Shown one piece after another: positions 1 through 8,834 of a stretch of 64,000 bases of DNA (the first letter of the stretch is position 1; every line of letters begins with the position of its first letter). The DNA is taken from positions 62,001-126,000 of the forward strand of contig NZ_CABHOL010000009.1 of NCBI RefSeq assembly GCF_902168135.1, in the 5' to 3' direction. This DNA is from an uncultured Fluviicola sp. Lineage in GTDB: Bacteria; Bacteroidota; Bacteroidia; Flavobacteriales_D; Crocinitomicaceae. Made by a program: the position numbers and the translations under genes. The notes under the pieces are model-generated. The model saw nothing but the letters and a program-made list of their open reading frames with translations, was not told where the DNA came from and did not search any database.

Positions 1-39
1 CCGAAACGGATTAAATACCGTAAACTGGTTTAAGAAGAG

Positions 40-107
40 AATTATCAATTATGAATGGAGGAATTATCAAACTTGATAGTTGTAGAATTGATAATTGATA
101 ATTTTTT
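40..107. repeat. AT-rich palindromic intergenic repeat, copy 1
   Basis: An imperfect palindrome built from AATTATCAATT-type words. A closely matching copy of about 65 bp lies at 349-413 in the same orientation, so the small gene between them is bracketed by direct repeats. Related AATTATCA/TTGATAATT elements lie near 9.7, 24.4, 27.6 and 44.4 kb, always between genes. Confidence 0.75.
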
Positions 108-127
108 TCAAATTTTAATTTGAAAAA

Positions 128-343
128 ATGGACCCTCTACACGGAATAACATTGGAACGTATAGTAACCGAACTGGTTGAAGAGTTTGGCTTTGAACGTT
201 TGGGAAAACTGATCCCGATCAATTGTTTCATGCATGAGCCGAGTATCAAATCCAGCCTGAAATTCCTGCGTAAAACACCGTGGGCAAGGGCTAAAGTGGA
301 AGATTTATACATCAACAGGATCGTAAATATTCGAAATAGCTAA
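128..343 (+). CDS. VF530 family (DUF2132) DNA-binding protein
   Basis: A 71-residue protein that matches the VF530/DUF2132 family nearly end to end: an N-terminal DPLHGITLE motif, a middle [18 protein letters not shown] motif and a TPWARAKVE motif. The family is small, and a solved member was described as a putative DNA-binding fold. Its cellular role is not established. ATG at 128 follows an A-rich stretch. The gene stands alone between two direct copies of the AT-rich palindromic repeat (40-107 and 349-413), so it is probably its own transcription unit. The identification is confident; the function is not. Confidence 0.88.
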   Translation: MDPLHGITLERIVTELVEEFGFERLGKLIPINCFMHEPSIKSSLKFLRKTPWARAKVEDLYINRIVNIRNS

Positions 344-348
344 TATGT

Positions 349-413
349 AATTGTCAATTATGAATGGAGGAATTATCAAGCTTGATAATTGTAGAATTGA
401 TAATTCATAATTT
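349..413. repeat. AT-rich palindromic intergenic repeat, copy 2
   Basis: Second copy of the element at 40-107, differing at a few positions. The stem can form between the AATTATCAAG and CTTGATAATT words. It ends 8 bp before the pepD start codon, so it would lie in any pepD leader. Confidence 0.75.
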
Positions 414-421
414 TAAAAAAT

Positions 422-1873
422 ATGGAAGTAAGAGATTTAGAACCGAAAGCATTGTGGAACCATTTTGCTGATTTGAATGCAGTACCACGTCCGTCTAAAA
501 AAGAAGAGCGTGTAATCGGATTCATGATGAACTTTGGAAAGTCGCTGGGTTTGGAGACTATTCAGGATCATATCGGTAACGTGATTATTAAAAAACCGGC
601 AACATCCGGGATGGAAGGCAGACAAACCATTGTGATGCAATCGCATTTGGATATGGTGCACCAAAAAAATTCCGATACGATCTTTGATTTTGATTCCCAG
701 GGAATTGAAATGCTGGTAGACGGAGATTGGGTGCGTGCAAACGGAACAACTCTTGGGGCCGACAATGGGATTGGTGTTGCGGCGATCATGGCGGTACTGA
801 AATCAACAGATATTGCTCACCCGGCCATTGAAGCGTTATTTACCATTGATGAAGAAACGGGAATGACCGGAGCTTTACAGGTTGATGCTTCCAATATTTC
901 CGGAACGGTCTTATTGAACCTGGATACGGAAGATGATGATGAGTTATCTATCGGGTGTGCCGGTGGAATCGATACCAATACAAGTACGGCAATTACCTAT
1001 GAAGATCTTCCGAGCAACTATGTTTGTTTTGATATCAAGCTTCGGGGATTGCTCGGCGGACACTCCGGAATGGATATTCATTTGGGAAGAGGAAATGCCA
1101 ATAAATGGATGAACCGCTTGTTTAAACATGTAAGATCAGTTGTGGACCTGAAATTATGCAGCCTTGACGGTGGAAGTCTGAGAAATGCTATTCCGCGCGA
1201 AAGCACAGCTGTTGTTGCTGTTGCAAAAGATGAAAGAACAAAATTCCACGAAGCAGTTGACGAAATTATTGCTCAAATCAAAACTGAATACCAGTCGATT
1301 GAGAAAGATGCTAGCTGGACTATTTCTGAAAGTGGAGATTTAAACCGGGTTGTAAAAGATTCTGATTTCGAACGGATTATAAATTCAATTTACGCGGTTC
1401 ATAACGGGGTTTACCGCATGAGTCCGGCGATTGAAGGATTGGTAGAGGCTTCTTCCAGTTTGGCAAAAGTAACTGTCGGAGATGGTGTCTTTACAACGCA
1501 GTCTTTACAGCGTAGTTCGGTGGAATCATCCAAGGCAGATGTAGCGAATACGATTCGTGCGGCATTTGAAAGCGTGGGAGTGGAAGTTGTTCAGGGCGGA
1601 GAATATCCGGGCTGGGAACCAAATGCAGATTCTGCAATTTTGAAACTGATGGCAGACATGTACCGTCAGAAATTCAATGCGGAACCGAATATTAAAGCGT
1701 GTCACGCCGGTTTGGAATGTGGGATCTTAGGAAAACATTTCCCGGGAATGGACATGATCTCTTTCGGACCGAATATTCGCGGAGCGCATTCTCCGGATGA
1801 ATGTGTACAAATTTCATCCGTTCAGAAATTCTGGGATTATTTGCTAGAGGTGCTAAAACGTATTCCTGAGTAA
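422..1873 (+). CDS. pepD: Aminoacyl-histidine dipeptidase (M20C peptidase PepD)
   Basis: A cytoplasmic zinc dipeptidase that hydrolyses Xaa-His dipeptides such as carnosine. The 483-residue length is typical of PepD. The metal-site motifs of the M20C family are visible in order: SHLDMVH, GADNGIG, the catalytic pair in IDEETGMTG, the bridging aspartate in LLNLDTEDD, and the late ligand in KACHAGLECG near the C-terminus. The lid domain occupies the middle, including GLLGGHSGMDIH. ATG at 422 lies 8 nt after the AT-rich repeat. The J-domain gene starts 7 nt after the stop, so the two may be cotranscribed, although the functional link is unclear. Confidence 0.93.
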   Translation: MEVRDLEPKALWNHFADLNAVPRPSKKEERVIGFMMNFGKSLGLETIQDHIGNVIIKKPATSGMEGRQTIVMQSHLDMVHQKNSDTIFDFDSQGIEMLVDGDWVRANGTTLGADNGIGVAAIMAVLKSTDIAHPAIEALFTIDEETGMTGALQVDASNISGTVLLNLDTEDDDELSIGCAGGIDTNTSTAITYEDLPSNYVCFDIKLRGLLGGHSGMDIHLGRGNANKWMNRLFKHVRSVVDLKLCSLDGGSLRNAIPRESTAVVAVAKDERTKFHEAVDEIIAQIKTEYQSIEKDASWTISESGDLNRVVKDSDFERIINSIYAVHNGVYRMSPAIEGLVEASSSLAKVTVGDGVFTTQSLQRSSVESSKADVANTIRAAFESVGVEVVQGGEYPGWEPNADSAILKLMADMYRQKFNAEPNIKACHAGLECGILGKHFPGMDMISFGPNIRGAHSPDECVQISSVQKFWDYLLEVLKRIPE

Positions 1874-1880
1874 TATATTG

Positions 1881-2636
1881 ATGCAGTTTGTGTTAGTTGA
1901 GAGAATTGGAGGGATGACTCATACGGAGTTTTTCTTCTATTATTCTATTCCGATTGTTATTGTTTTGATAGCACTCTTTTTTACTGTAAGGAAATACAGT
2001 AAGCGGGATTCAGCTAATTATTCCGATGATTTTATCAGTGCCGCCGTTGTACTCGGGAGTTTGCTTATTTTTCGGGAAAATGAACATTTGGTAAGCCAAA
2101 AGTTACACTGGATGAATGCTTATTTAAGAAAGCGTTTCCCTGGTGCGGGCTTCGATATTTCACAGATCTACCAGGATGTAGTCGAAATGGGTGTGGATCT
2201 GGTTGAATATACAAATCTTGCAAATGAACGGCTGACGGTTCGTAAGAAGATACATTTAATGGAGTTTCTGGTTCGTTTGGGAAATACAAATGGCGGCATT
2301 AATCCGCGCGAATCGGAGCTTATCTTTTATCTTCTGAAGCGTTTAAATTTGCATTTGGGTGATTTAGATGCTGCAATCCGGGATATCTTGATTCCAAAGA
2401 AAACCAAATCTGAAGATAGCATTTTGAAAATGCAGTCGTATTATTTGAAGACGCTTGGTGTAGAAGGAAATGCAAGCTTGAAGGAGTTGAAAAGTGCTTA
2501 CAGAAAATTGGCAAAAATTCATCATCCGGATAATCACCGTCATGCCAGTGAAACAGAGAAGAAAGAACATGTTGCAAAGTTTTTGGAAATTCAGAAAGCT
2601 TATGAAATGCTTACTTCTGAAATGAATGGTCAATAA
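1881..2636 (+). CDS. DjlA-like membrane-anchored J-domain protein (paralogue 1)
   Basis: About 251 residues: one N-terminal membrane segment (IPIVIVLIALFF), a helical TerB-like region in the middle (QKLHWMNAYLRKRFP to INPRESELIFYLL), and a C-terminal J-domain with the HPD motif (KIHHPDNH). This is the layout of DjlA, a co-chaperone that stimulates DnaK at the inner membrane; the cytoplasmic location is inferred. ATG at 1881 is used here. ATG at 1914, directly before the membrane segment, is equally plausible and would give 240 residues. It is the first of four such genes between 1.9 and 6.7 kb, with a fifth at 27.6-28.4 kb. Confidence 0.82.
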   Translation: MQFVLVERIGGMTHTEFFFYYSIPIVIVLIALFFTVRKYSKRDSANYSDDFISAAVVLGSLLIFRENEHLVSQKLHWMNAYLRKRFPGAGFDISQIYQDVVEMGVDLVEYTNLANERLTVRKKIHLMEFLVRLGNTNGGINPRESELIFYLLKRLNLHLGDLDAAIRDILIPKKTKSEDSILKMQSYYLKTLGVEGNASLKELKSAYRKLAKIHHPDNHRHASETEKKEHVAKFLEIQKAYEMLTSEMNGQ

Positions 2637-2700
2637 GTTTTTTTGTCATGCAGGCTTAAAATCAAGAATTTGACGTTTATTTGTTATTGAAATCTAAATA

Positions 2701-3909
2701 ATGGACAAACTGAACACGAACTGGTTAGAGTTTCATGAAAAAATGAAATTCCGGCTGGTATTGCATTTATTGTATTTTTTTGCCGGCCTGATGTCCATAG
2801 TTACGGTTGTCAATCTTTCTAACGAGCATTTTAGTGCAACCCCCAATTTCTTTGCGGTCGGGATGTGTGTGCTCGGACTTATTGTGATTTATTGGACCAA
2901 AAATTACCGCCTGGTCGGAGCTATTTGTTCCATCCTGACTTTTTTCATCGTTTCGGGCGCTTTTCTTTGGCTGCATGCAACGCATTATCTCACGCCGATG
3001 TGGATGATTGTCAATATCATGTTTACGTTTTTCGTGCTTGGGAAAAAATGGGGGGTCCCGATCCTGGTGGCGCATTTCCTGGTTTTGTTTTATTACCTGA
3101 TCTACCTGCATGAAAGAAATATTGTTGCGGTGGAGTCTTTTTCAGGAAATGATGTGACGACCTTTATTTTGGAGTATTCCATCGTTGGATTTGCAATTGC
3201 TTATATTTTGAACCTTTACATATTGACAACCAATTACTCCCGGGTTGAGTTGATCGAGAACAATCAAAAGCTTTCCAATCAGAATAAGCTGATCTCCAAA
3301 CAGAATTCGGAAATGGAGGTAATGCTGCGTGAAATTCATCACCGTGTGAAAAATAACCTGCAGATCATCACCAGCTTGCTTCGCCTGCAGTCAAATAACA
3401 TGAACGGAGAAAATAGTAGTTCTTACCAGGAGGCTATTGATCGCGTCACGGCTATGGCTATCATTCACGAAAAAATGTACCAATCGGGTTCTTTGTCTAA
3501 GTTTGATCTTGAAAAATACCTTAAATCATTGGTAGATAGCCTTTTATTGAATTATTCGATTGATAAGAAGCCGGCTTTATTTATCCGGGTAGAAGTGGTC
3601 GATATGAAGTCGAAAAGTATTGTTCCGCTGGCACTTTTGATCAACGAATTGCTTTTGAACTCCTTGAAACATGCCTTTTCAGAACAGGAAAACCCGGAAA
3701 TTTCGATCAGTCTGCTTGAGAATGAACAATATAAGTCTCACCGTTTTTTTCTGTATTACAGCGATAACGGATCCTGGATGGATAATTCGGTTGCTTCATT
3801 CGGAACGGAGATTATTCAGGCTATGTCGGAACAGCTGGAAGGAACGTTTGAACTTGATACGAGCGGTTTAGGGACGAAATATATCTTTGATTTGGCTAAT
3901 TTGAGCTAA
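2701..3909 (+). CDS. Membrane sensor histidine kinase, HisKA_2 type
   Basis: A 402-residue kinase. Residues about 17-180 hold several hydrophobic membrane segments and no obvious periplasmic domain. A short coiled coil follows (NNQKLSNQNKLISKQNSEM), then the HisKA_2 phosphoacceptor motif EIHHRVKNNLQ with its histidines at about 213-214. The C-terminal HATPase region shows the N box (LLINELLLNSLKHAF) and a degenerate G1 box (YSDNGSW). No response regulator gene is adjacent, so it is an orphan kinase here. It sits between the first and second J-domain genes, which might mean a shared membrane-stress role, but that is only suggested by position. Confidence 0.85.
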   Translation: MDKLNTNWLEFHEKMKFRLVLHLLYFFAGLMSIVTVVNLSNEHFSATPNFFAVGMCVLGLIVIYWTKNYRLVGAICSILTFFIVSGAFLWLHATHYLTPMWMIVNIMFTFFVLGKKWGVPILVAHFLVLFYYLIYLHERNIVAVESFSGNDVTTFILEYSIVGFAIAYILNLYILTTNYSRVELIENNQKLSNQNKLISKQNSEMEVMLREIHHRVKNNLQIITSLLRLQSNNMNGENSSSYQEAIDRVTAMAIIHEKMYQSGSLSKFDLEKYLKSLVDSLLLNYSIDKKPALFIRVEVVDMKSKSIVPLALLINELLLNSLKHAFSEQENPEISISLLENEQYKSHRFFLYYSDNGSWMDNSVASFGTEIIQAMSEQLEGTFELDTSGLGTKYIFDLANLS

Positions 3910-3956
3910 ATTTACCTGGTGGAAAATCCGTTTAATCCTAAATCGATCAAAACGAC

Positions 3957-4790
3957 ATGAGTTTTTTCTTAATACTAGAAATTTCGTCTGCGGAAGCACA
4001 AAGATTAGCAGAGGAAGAATTTTACAGGCAGAAAATGATCGAGACGATTGTTGGTCTGTCAATCACTGCAATCATAGTGGCTGCACCAACATATTGGCTG
4101 TTCCGTTATGTGTTTTCCAAATTGCGAAAGGAGTTCCGTTTTAAGACAAAGTTCAATGCCTATAATCACATCGATGCATTGGTGCTCCTGAGCATGAATG
4201 TCCTGAGAACGAATCCGGATTGTTTTAAGGAAAAATGCATCTACCTGAAAGAATACATCATTTACCTGTACCCGGAAGAAAACAGTTCATTTCATGAATC
4301 CCTCAAAATGGCATATACGGATGTTTATCGCTCGGAATCGATTGTCAGATGGCTCAGTCGTTTTCAACAGGAAGAGCAGCGAAAGGACATCGTTCGTTTT
4401 CTGATTCATATGGCAGCCCGGGACGGAGTGATCGGATCTCGTGAAAAAGCCGAGTTGATCCGCATAATTGATGGCTTTGCTTTACTGCACCAGGAATGGC
4501 TGGTGTTGATGGAAGACATTAACCATGCTTTTAGAAGAAGGCATGAGCGTAGAAGTGAAACAGCCGGTTCTTCACGTTATCGCGAAAATCTGGTGGAAAG
4601 TGCCCTTGAATATTTTGAATTGCAGAAAGACACTTTGGATGAGGAAGAACTTCGTCTGAAGTACCGGAAACTGGTGAAAAAATACCATCCGGACCGACAT
4701 CCGGAAGCCGATGCTGAAAAGCGAAAAGAATTGGAGGTGAAATTCCAGGAACTGCAATTGCATTACGAGGAATTGCTCAGGCTGTTGTAA
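3957..4790 (+). CDS. DjlA-like membrane-anchored J-domain protein (paralogue 2)
   Basis: A 277-residue protein with a short N-terminal helix, one membrane segment (VGLSITAIIVAAPTYWLF), a TerB-like helical region (DIVRFLIHMAARDGVIGSRE) and a C-terminal J-domain with HPD intact (KKYHPDRHPEAD). The TerB-like phrase followed by acidic residues resembles the metal-binding helices of that fold. It has the same layout as the genes at 1881, 5070, 5902 and 27652, but the sequences differ strongly outside the J-domain, so the duplications look old. A DnaK co-chaperone role at the membrane is inferred from architecture. Confidence 0.82.
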   Translation: MSFFLILEISSAEAQRLAEEEFYRQKMIETIVGLSITAIIVAAPTYWLFRYVFSKLRKEFRFKTKFNAYNHIDALVLLSMNVLRTNPDCFKEKCIYLKEYIIYLYPEENSSFHESLKMAYTDVYRSESIVRWLSRFQQEEQRKDIVRFLIHMAARDGVIGSREKAELIRIIDGFALLHQEWLVLMEDINHAFRRRHERRSETAGSSRYRENLVESALEYFELQKDTLDEEELRLKYRKLVKKYHPDRHPEADAEKRKELEVKFQELQLHYEELLRLL

Positions 4791-4846
4791 TGTAATTTCG
4801 TTAGGAATATGTTTTTGATCTGGTGAATTTGAACTAAATTCACTGC

Positions 4847-5068
4847 ATGGATGAACATCAGTTAGTGGTACTGGCTAAGACCAAAATGCCTTTTGGGAAA
4901 TACAAAGACCGGTATTTGATTCATTTGCCTGAAAATTACCTGGTTTGGTTCAAGCAAAACGGTTTTCCTCCCGGAAAATTGGGGCAGCAATTGGAATTGG
5001 TCTACGAAATCAAGATGAATGGGCTGGAGCACCTGATCTATCCGTTAATGCCTAAATCCAATTACTAA
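4847..5068 (+). CDS. DUF3820 family small protein
   Basis: A 73-residue protein with the DUF3820 pattern: KMPFGKYKDRYLIHLPENYL near the start, followed by WFKQNGFPPGKLG and a C-terminal helix. Members of this family have been labelled putative quorum-sensing-regulated virulence factors, but no biochemical activity is established. Some related segments occur beside exonuclease domains. It lies within the J-domain cluster: the next J-domain gene starts 1 nt after its stop (5070), so they are almost certainly cotranscribed. Confidence 0.8.
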   Translation: MDEHQLVVLAKTKMPFGKYKDRYLIHLPENYLVWFKQNGFPPGKLGQQLELVYEIKMNGLEHLIYPLMPKSNY

Positions 5069-5069
5069 C

Positions 5070-5900
5070 ATGCTGCAGGTTCAATTGTTTCTTTTGTTTC
5101 CGAGAGTTCACGTGGGAAATACCCAGATGTCGGACCAGGAGCGTTTGTGGACAGCTGTTTTTGTAATTGCTTTGTTTGTCGGATGCTTTGGTTATGTGAT
5201 CTATAAGAATCTTACCAATAAAGGTGAAAAAGGAGATTATGAAACCGGAACAGAATGGGATAGGGGCATTATTCCGTTAAACTTTCTTCCGACGACAGAG
5301 AATATATACGAAATTTTTATAGCCTCTGCGTGTGCAATCGTTGTTCGGGATTTGGATAATTACTACATGAAGTTTCCGTATATCGATAACTATCTGAAGA
5401 AGAATTTCAGACACGAATATTACTATGCAGAAGAATCGTATGCCTATTCCATGAGACATGTGGTGAGGATTAATTCACTTGCTGATTGGTCTAACAGAAA
5501 CCTTAAGAAAGTTTGGAAAGTGAAATTGATCAACTTTCTGGCGGGAATTGCTTTGTATGACGGAGGCATCAATGATAATGAGCAGCGCTACTTATTAACT
5601 TTAATGAATAAGTTGAACCTTGAAATTACAGATTTTGAAACAATTTATCAGGAGAAGCTGACGCAGAAAAATGAACGCAGTTATCAGTCTTCGGCGACTT
5701 CTTATGATAGGGATTCACTTTATCGTGTTTTAGGACTTGAAAAAAGCGCTTCAATGGAAGAGGTGAAAGCTAGTTACCGCAGGTTGGTTAAACTGACCCA
5801 TCCGGACCGCTTTATGAACGAATCTCCCGAAGTTCAAAAGCAGATGAGTGAAAAATTCCGTTCAATTCAGGAGGCATATGAATCTATTGTAAATTTGTGA
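5070..5900 (+). CDS. DjlA-like membrane-anchored J-domain protein (paralogue 3)
   Basis: Up to 276 residues, with one membrane segment ([20 protein letters not shown]), a TerB-like region around [19 protein letters not shown], and a C-terminal J-domain with HPD ([12 protein letters not shown]). ATG at 5070 is 1 nt after the upstream stop. ATG at 5127 would begin at MSDQERLW, just before the membrane segment, and is a good alternative. The following J-domain gene starts 1 nt after this stop, so 4847-6678 reads as a tight three-gene operon. Confidence 0.82.
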   Translation: MLQVQLFLLFPRVHVGNTQMSDQERLWTAVFVIALFVGCFGYVIYKNLTNKGEKGDYETGTEWDRGIIPLNFLPTTENIYEIFIASACAIVVRDLDNYYMKFPYIDNYLKKNFRHEYYYAEESYAYSMRHVVRINSLADWSNRNLKKVWKVKLINFLAGIALYDGGINDNEQRYLLTLMNKLNLEITDFETIYQEKLTQKNERSYQSSATSYDRDSLYRVLGLEKSASMEEVKASYRRLVKLTHPDRFMNESPEVQKQMSEKFRSIQEAYESIVNL

Positions 5901-5901
5901 T

Positions 5902-6678
5902 ATGTTAATACTAGGGATCATATTCGCAGTGGTTTTCAGCGTGCTTATTTTGGTGCTGATCAAACGTCAGGTGAAAGATTCCAGCGAGCGGAAAGTTAGT
6001 TCGGAATTGGTTCTTAAACGCAGTTTTCAGCCTCCTTCCGGTAAAAAAACAGAAAAAATGATCTTCCAGATCTATGTGCTTCTGGCTGCCTGGATGATGC
6101 GGAAGAATGCAATTAAATCTTTTGAAAAACAGTCTTTTATAGTTGTTTATATAAATAAAAAGTTCAATATAGAATCGCTTATAGTTGCGAACGAATTGGA
6201 GCTGGTTGAAGAAACATCCATTCACGTGCGGAGTGTAGCAAACTGGGTCGTTCAGAAAATGCACCAAGCCCAGGAACGTGCTGATTTGATTGATTTCCTT
6301 GTGGATCTTGTGTTTGTGGATGAAGACATGATTGATCGGGAATTTACAGCCTTGGTTCGATTGGGGGAGTTGATTGGGGTGCAGTCCAGGTATATTGAAA
6401 AGAGAGTTATTGAATATCGTAAACGGATTTTTGGTTCTTCGGCCGGAAATGAGCGTCTGCATACGATTGCCAATTCCCGTACCAGGAAGAATATGGCACT
6501 TGCAATCCTGGATTTGGGTCCGACAGCAACAGAGGAGGATATTAAAAAGAGTTACCGCAGGCTTGCAAAGAAGTACCATCCGGATAGTAATCCTGAGCTG
6601 GATGAGGCGGAAAGGGAAGCGCATGCTCAGCGTTTTTTGGAAATACAGGATGCTTATGAAGAATTAATTTCAAATTAA
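5902..6678 (+). CDS. DjlA-like membrane-anchored J-domain protein (paralogue 4)
   Basis: A 258-residue protein starting directly with a membrane segment ([18 protein letters not shown]), followed by the helical TerB-like region ([19 protein letters not shown]) and a C-terminal J-domain with HPD ([12 protein letters not shown]). It is the last gene of the cluster. An AT-rich gap of about 150 bp with long T runs follows, which could serve as a weak terminator, but I see no clear hairpin there. Confidence 0.82.
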   Translation: MLILGIIFAVVFSVLILVLIKRQVKDSSERKVSSELVLKRSFQPPSGKKTEKMIFQIYVLLAAWMMRKNAIKSFEKQSFIVVYINKKFNIESLIVANELELVEETSIHVRSVANWVVQKMHQAQERADLIDFLVDLVFVDEDMIDREFTALVRLGELIGVQSRYIEKRVIEYRKRIFGSSAGNERLHTIANSRTRKNMALAILDLGPTATEEDIKKSYRRLAKKYHPDSNPELDEAEREAHAQRFLEIQDAYEELISN

Positions 6679-6830
6679 TTTTCAAAAATTAGTACAAATG
6701 TGTTTTTGGGGTTAATTTTCTGATTTTAAGTTTTTTATAGAGTATAAATAAAATGCTTTGTTCAATCAATTTTAATTTTTTTTCATTTTTTTTGATTGGA
6801 TTTGTAACCTAATATACAACTGTGGCGTAA

Positions 6831-7058
6831 ATGGGTCAAAACAGCATCGCATTTAAAGTTTTATATAATATGGAAAGCACAATGATTAATAACGCAGTGA
6901 GCCTTGCAAAAACAAAATTAGAACGTCACAAGGCAATGGGAAAAAATAGTAACTTAAGTATTGTTGAAGTTGCTCAATTAATGGACTTGGTTACATTTGG
7001 ACCGAATCTGCCACAGGTTACAAACAGCATGCTTTTCTTTGGATACGGTATAAATTAA
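6831..7058 (+). CDS. Small hypothetical protein with its own terminator
   Basis: Up to 75 residues with no recognised domain. An ATG at 6870 would give 62 residues beginning MESTMINNAVSLAK. The middle is charged and helical (SLAKTKLERHKAMGK) and the C-terminus is hydrophobic and glycine-containing (NSMLFFGYGIN). A strong hairpin terminator follows 20 nt after the stop, and an AT-rich promoter-like region precedes it, so it is an independent short transcript. It could be a small regulatory protein, a peptide precursor or a small RNA with an incidental frame. I do not recognise it. Confidence 0.55.
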   Translation: MGQNSIAFKVLYNMESTMINNAVSLAKTKLERHKAMGKNSNLSIVEVAQLMDLVTFGPNLPQVTNSMLFFGYGIN

Positions 7059-7077
7059 TACGTTCAAATATACATTG

Positions 7078-7110
7078 AAAAAGCCCTGACATTTATCGTC
7101 AGGGCTTTTT
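7078..7110 (+). terminator. Rho-independent terminator after the 6831 gene
   Basis: A 13-bp stem (AAAAAGCCCTGAC paired with GTCAGGGCTTTTT) around a 7-nt loop, with the T run forming the stem end. It works in either direction but is placed for the plus-strand small gene. Confidence 0.9.
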
Positions 7111-7124
7111 CTGTTTTTAATTGT

Positions 7125-7134
7125 TACAAATGTA
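7125..7134. promoter_or_regulatory. Candidate Xre operator, site 1
   Basis: The palindromic word TACAAATGTA (TACA-AA-TGTA). Its exact reverse complement occurs at 7171-7180, 46 bp downstream and overlapping the xre -7 box. Two matching palindromes upstream of an Xre gene suggest autoregulation. Confidence 0.45.
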
Positions 7135-7170
7135 AACTGATTTGAATTTAATTTTGTAATCATTTAATGG

Positions 7171-7180
7171 TACATTTGTA
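7171..7180 (+). promoter_or_regulatory. Xre -7 box (TACATTTG) overlapping operator site 2
   Basis: TACATTTG at 7171-7178 is a perfect TAnnTTTG Bacteroidota -7 element. It ends 4 nt before ATG at 7183, so transcription would start at or next to the start codon. The same bases form the palindrome TACATTTGTA, so a bound regulator would block the promoter. Confidence 0.6.
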
Positions 7181-7182
7181 TC

Positions 7183-7551
7183 ATGGAAATAAAAGATCGT
7201 TTAAGAATGATCATGGAATCGCATAAATTGAATGCGGGATCTTTTGCGGATAAGATCGGTGTGCAGCGTTCGAATGTGAGTCATGTGTTGAGCGGACGAA
7301 ACAAGCCCAGCTTCGACTTTGTAGAGAAGTTGCTACAGGCTTTTCCTCGTGTTTCTGCGGAATGGCTCTTTACTGGCAGGCAGTCGGAGAAGGCTGTTGT
7401 TTCCGATTTGCTGATTGATGCTGAACCAATGAAAATGTCGGGTGACGCGGAGAAAGAGCTTAAACCTTCAGGGACGGGTAAGAAAATAGTCAAAACCCTT
7501 GTGTTTTATGAGGACTTTACCTTTGATGTTTTTCTTCCTAATGAGAAATAA
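7183..7551 (+). CDS. Xre-family transcriptional regulator
   Basis: A 122-residue protein with an N-terminal helix-turn-helix of the Xre/Cro type (residues about 5-60: [19 protein letters not shown], then [20 protein letters not shown]) followed by [16 protein letters not shown], a signature common in Bacteroidota Xre proteins. The C-terminal half is short and not a recognised sensor. The promoter box directly abuts the start, so the mRNA is probably leaderless, and paired palindromes suggest autorepression. Its last 14 nt overlap the 3' end of mnmA on the other strand, a tail-to-tail overlap that could cause transcriptional interference. Confidence 0.88.
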   Translation: MEIKDRLRMIMESHKLNAGSFADKIGVQRSNVSHVLSGRNKPSFDFVEKLLQAFPRVSAEWLFTGRQSEKAVVSDLLIDAEPMKMSGDAEKELKPSGTGKKIVKTLVFYEDFTFDVFLPNEK

Positions 7552-8716
7552 TTCCGGAACCGATCAGTTCTTCCTGTAAGTAGAGTGCTGCAAATTGTCC
7601 TGGAGCAATTCCACGCTGTTTTTTATCGAATAGGATGTAGTATCCGTCTTCCAGGCGGGTTAGTATTCCTTTTTGCAATGCCTGACGGTATCTGATGCGG
7701 ATATCGAATTCTTTGGCGTCTCCGATGTTCATGGCGAAATTCGGATTGATCCAGTGCATCTCTTTGGTTTCGATCTTTAATGCCCATTTATTGAGTCCCG
7801 GATGGTCGTCTTTCTGACCGGAGTAAACGGTATTTGTTTCGGTGTCTATGCCGATTACAAACGAAGGGTTGGGTCTCCCGCCGATGTGGAGTCCTTTTCG
7901 CTGCCCGATGGTATAGTAATGTGCTCCGATGTGTTTTTCAACTTCCAGTCCCATGGTAGGAGAGTAGATGAATTCTTTACTTAGTTCAACAACGTGTTCC
8001 AGGTTTACAGGAATGTTGGAGTATTCGGTAAACTGATTTTCTAATTCGTTGATTTCAATTATTTTACCGTGTTTTACCTGTAGTTTTTGTTGAAGAAATT
8101 CAGGCAGGGAGATTTTTCCTACGAAACACAATCCCTGTGAGTCTTTTTTCTCAGCAGTTACCAGTCCGATTTCCTTAGCAATGGCTCTTACTTCTGATTT
8201 TTGAAGGTTTCCGATCGGGAAGAGTGCTTTGGAAAGTTGTTCCTGCGATAACTGGCAAAGGAAGTAGGATTGATCTTTGTTCGGATCTAGTCCGGCTAAT
8301 AAATGGTGAATTCCGTCTTCTGTAGTTGTTTTTCTGCAGTAATGTCCGGTTGCTACATAGTCTGCGCCCAGTTCCATAGCGGCTTTTAAGAATACGTCGA
8401 ATTTGATTTCGCGGTTGCACAACACGTCCGGATTGGGTGTTCTGCCGGCTTCGTATTCGGCAAACATGTAGTCGACTATGCGTTCTTTGTATTCTTTGCT
8501 GAGATCCAATACCTGGAAAGGAATTCCAAGGTGTTCGGCTACTAAGAGGGCGTCGTTGCTGTCGTCGATCCACGGACAGTCGTTGGAAAGTGTAACGGTT
8601 TCATCGTGCCAGTTGCGCATGAATAATCCGATTACTTCATAACCTTCTTGTTGCAGTAAATGTGCTGTAACGCTTGAATCTACACCGCCGGACAGTCCGA
8701 CAACCACTCTTTTCAT
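7538..8716 (-). CDS. mnmA: tRNA-specific 2-thiouridylase MnmA
   Basis: Catalyses 2-thiolation of the wobble uridine (U34) in tRNAs for Lys, Glu and Gln, using ATP and a sulfur relay. 392 residues, of usual length. Seen: the PP-loop GLSGGVDSS at residues 7-15, the first catalytic cysteine in NPDVLCNRE, the second in GLCFVGK, and the C-terminal beta-barrel ending in the [10 protein letters not shown] motif. A -7 box (TAAATTTG) ends 4 nt before the ATG, which points to a leaderless transcript. The 3' end overlaps the convergent xre gene by 14 nt. Confidence 0.95.
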   Translation of the reverse strand: MKRVVVGLSGGVDSSVTAHLLQQEGYEVIGLFMRNWHDETVTLSNDCPWIDDSNDALLVAEHLGIPFQVLDLSKEYKERIVDYMFAEYEAGRTPNPDVLCNREIKFDVFLKAAMELGADYVATGHYCRKTTTEDGIHHLLAGLDPNKDQSYFLCQLSQEQLSKALFPIGNLQKSEVRAIAKEIGLVTAEKKDSQGLCFVGKISLPEFLQQKLQVKHGKIIEINELENQFTEYSNIPVNLEHVVELSKEFIYSPTMGLEVEKHIGAHYYTIGQRKGLHIGGRPNPSFVIGIDTETNTVYSGQKDDHPGLNKWALKIETKEMHWINPNFAMNIGDAKEFDIRIRYRQALQKGILTRLEDGYYILFDKKQRGIAPGQFAALYLQEELIGSGIISH

Positions 8717-8720
8717 GTTG

Positions 8721-8728
8721 CAAATTTA
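8721..8728 (-). promoter_or_regulatory. mnmA -7 box (TAAATTTG)
   Basis: A perfect TAnnTTTG element on the minus strand, 4 nt upstream of the mnmA ATG. I see no convincing -33 TTTG at the usual distance. Confidence 0.55.
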
Positions 8729-8834
8729 CGAACTTTTAAAGAGTGTTTTTGAAATTTTGAGTTCTTTCGAAAAATTAACATGTTACAAAAGTGAATAGAT
8801 GAATGTTACATTTGTTTCTTTTCCTATCTTCACC

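Noticed and set aside
7183-7551. Prophage repressor
   Set aside because: The operator-like palindromes and leaderless promoter resemble phage repressors, but no phage genes are nearby.
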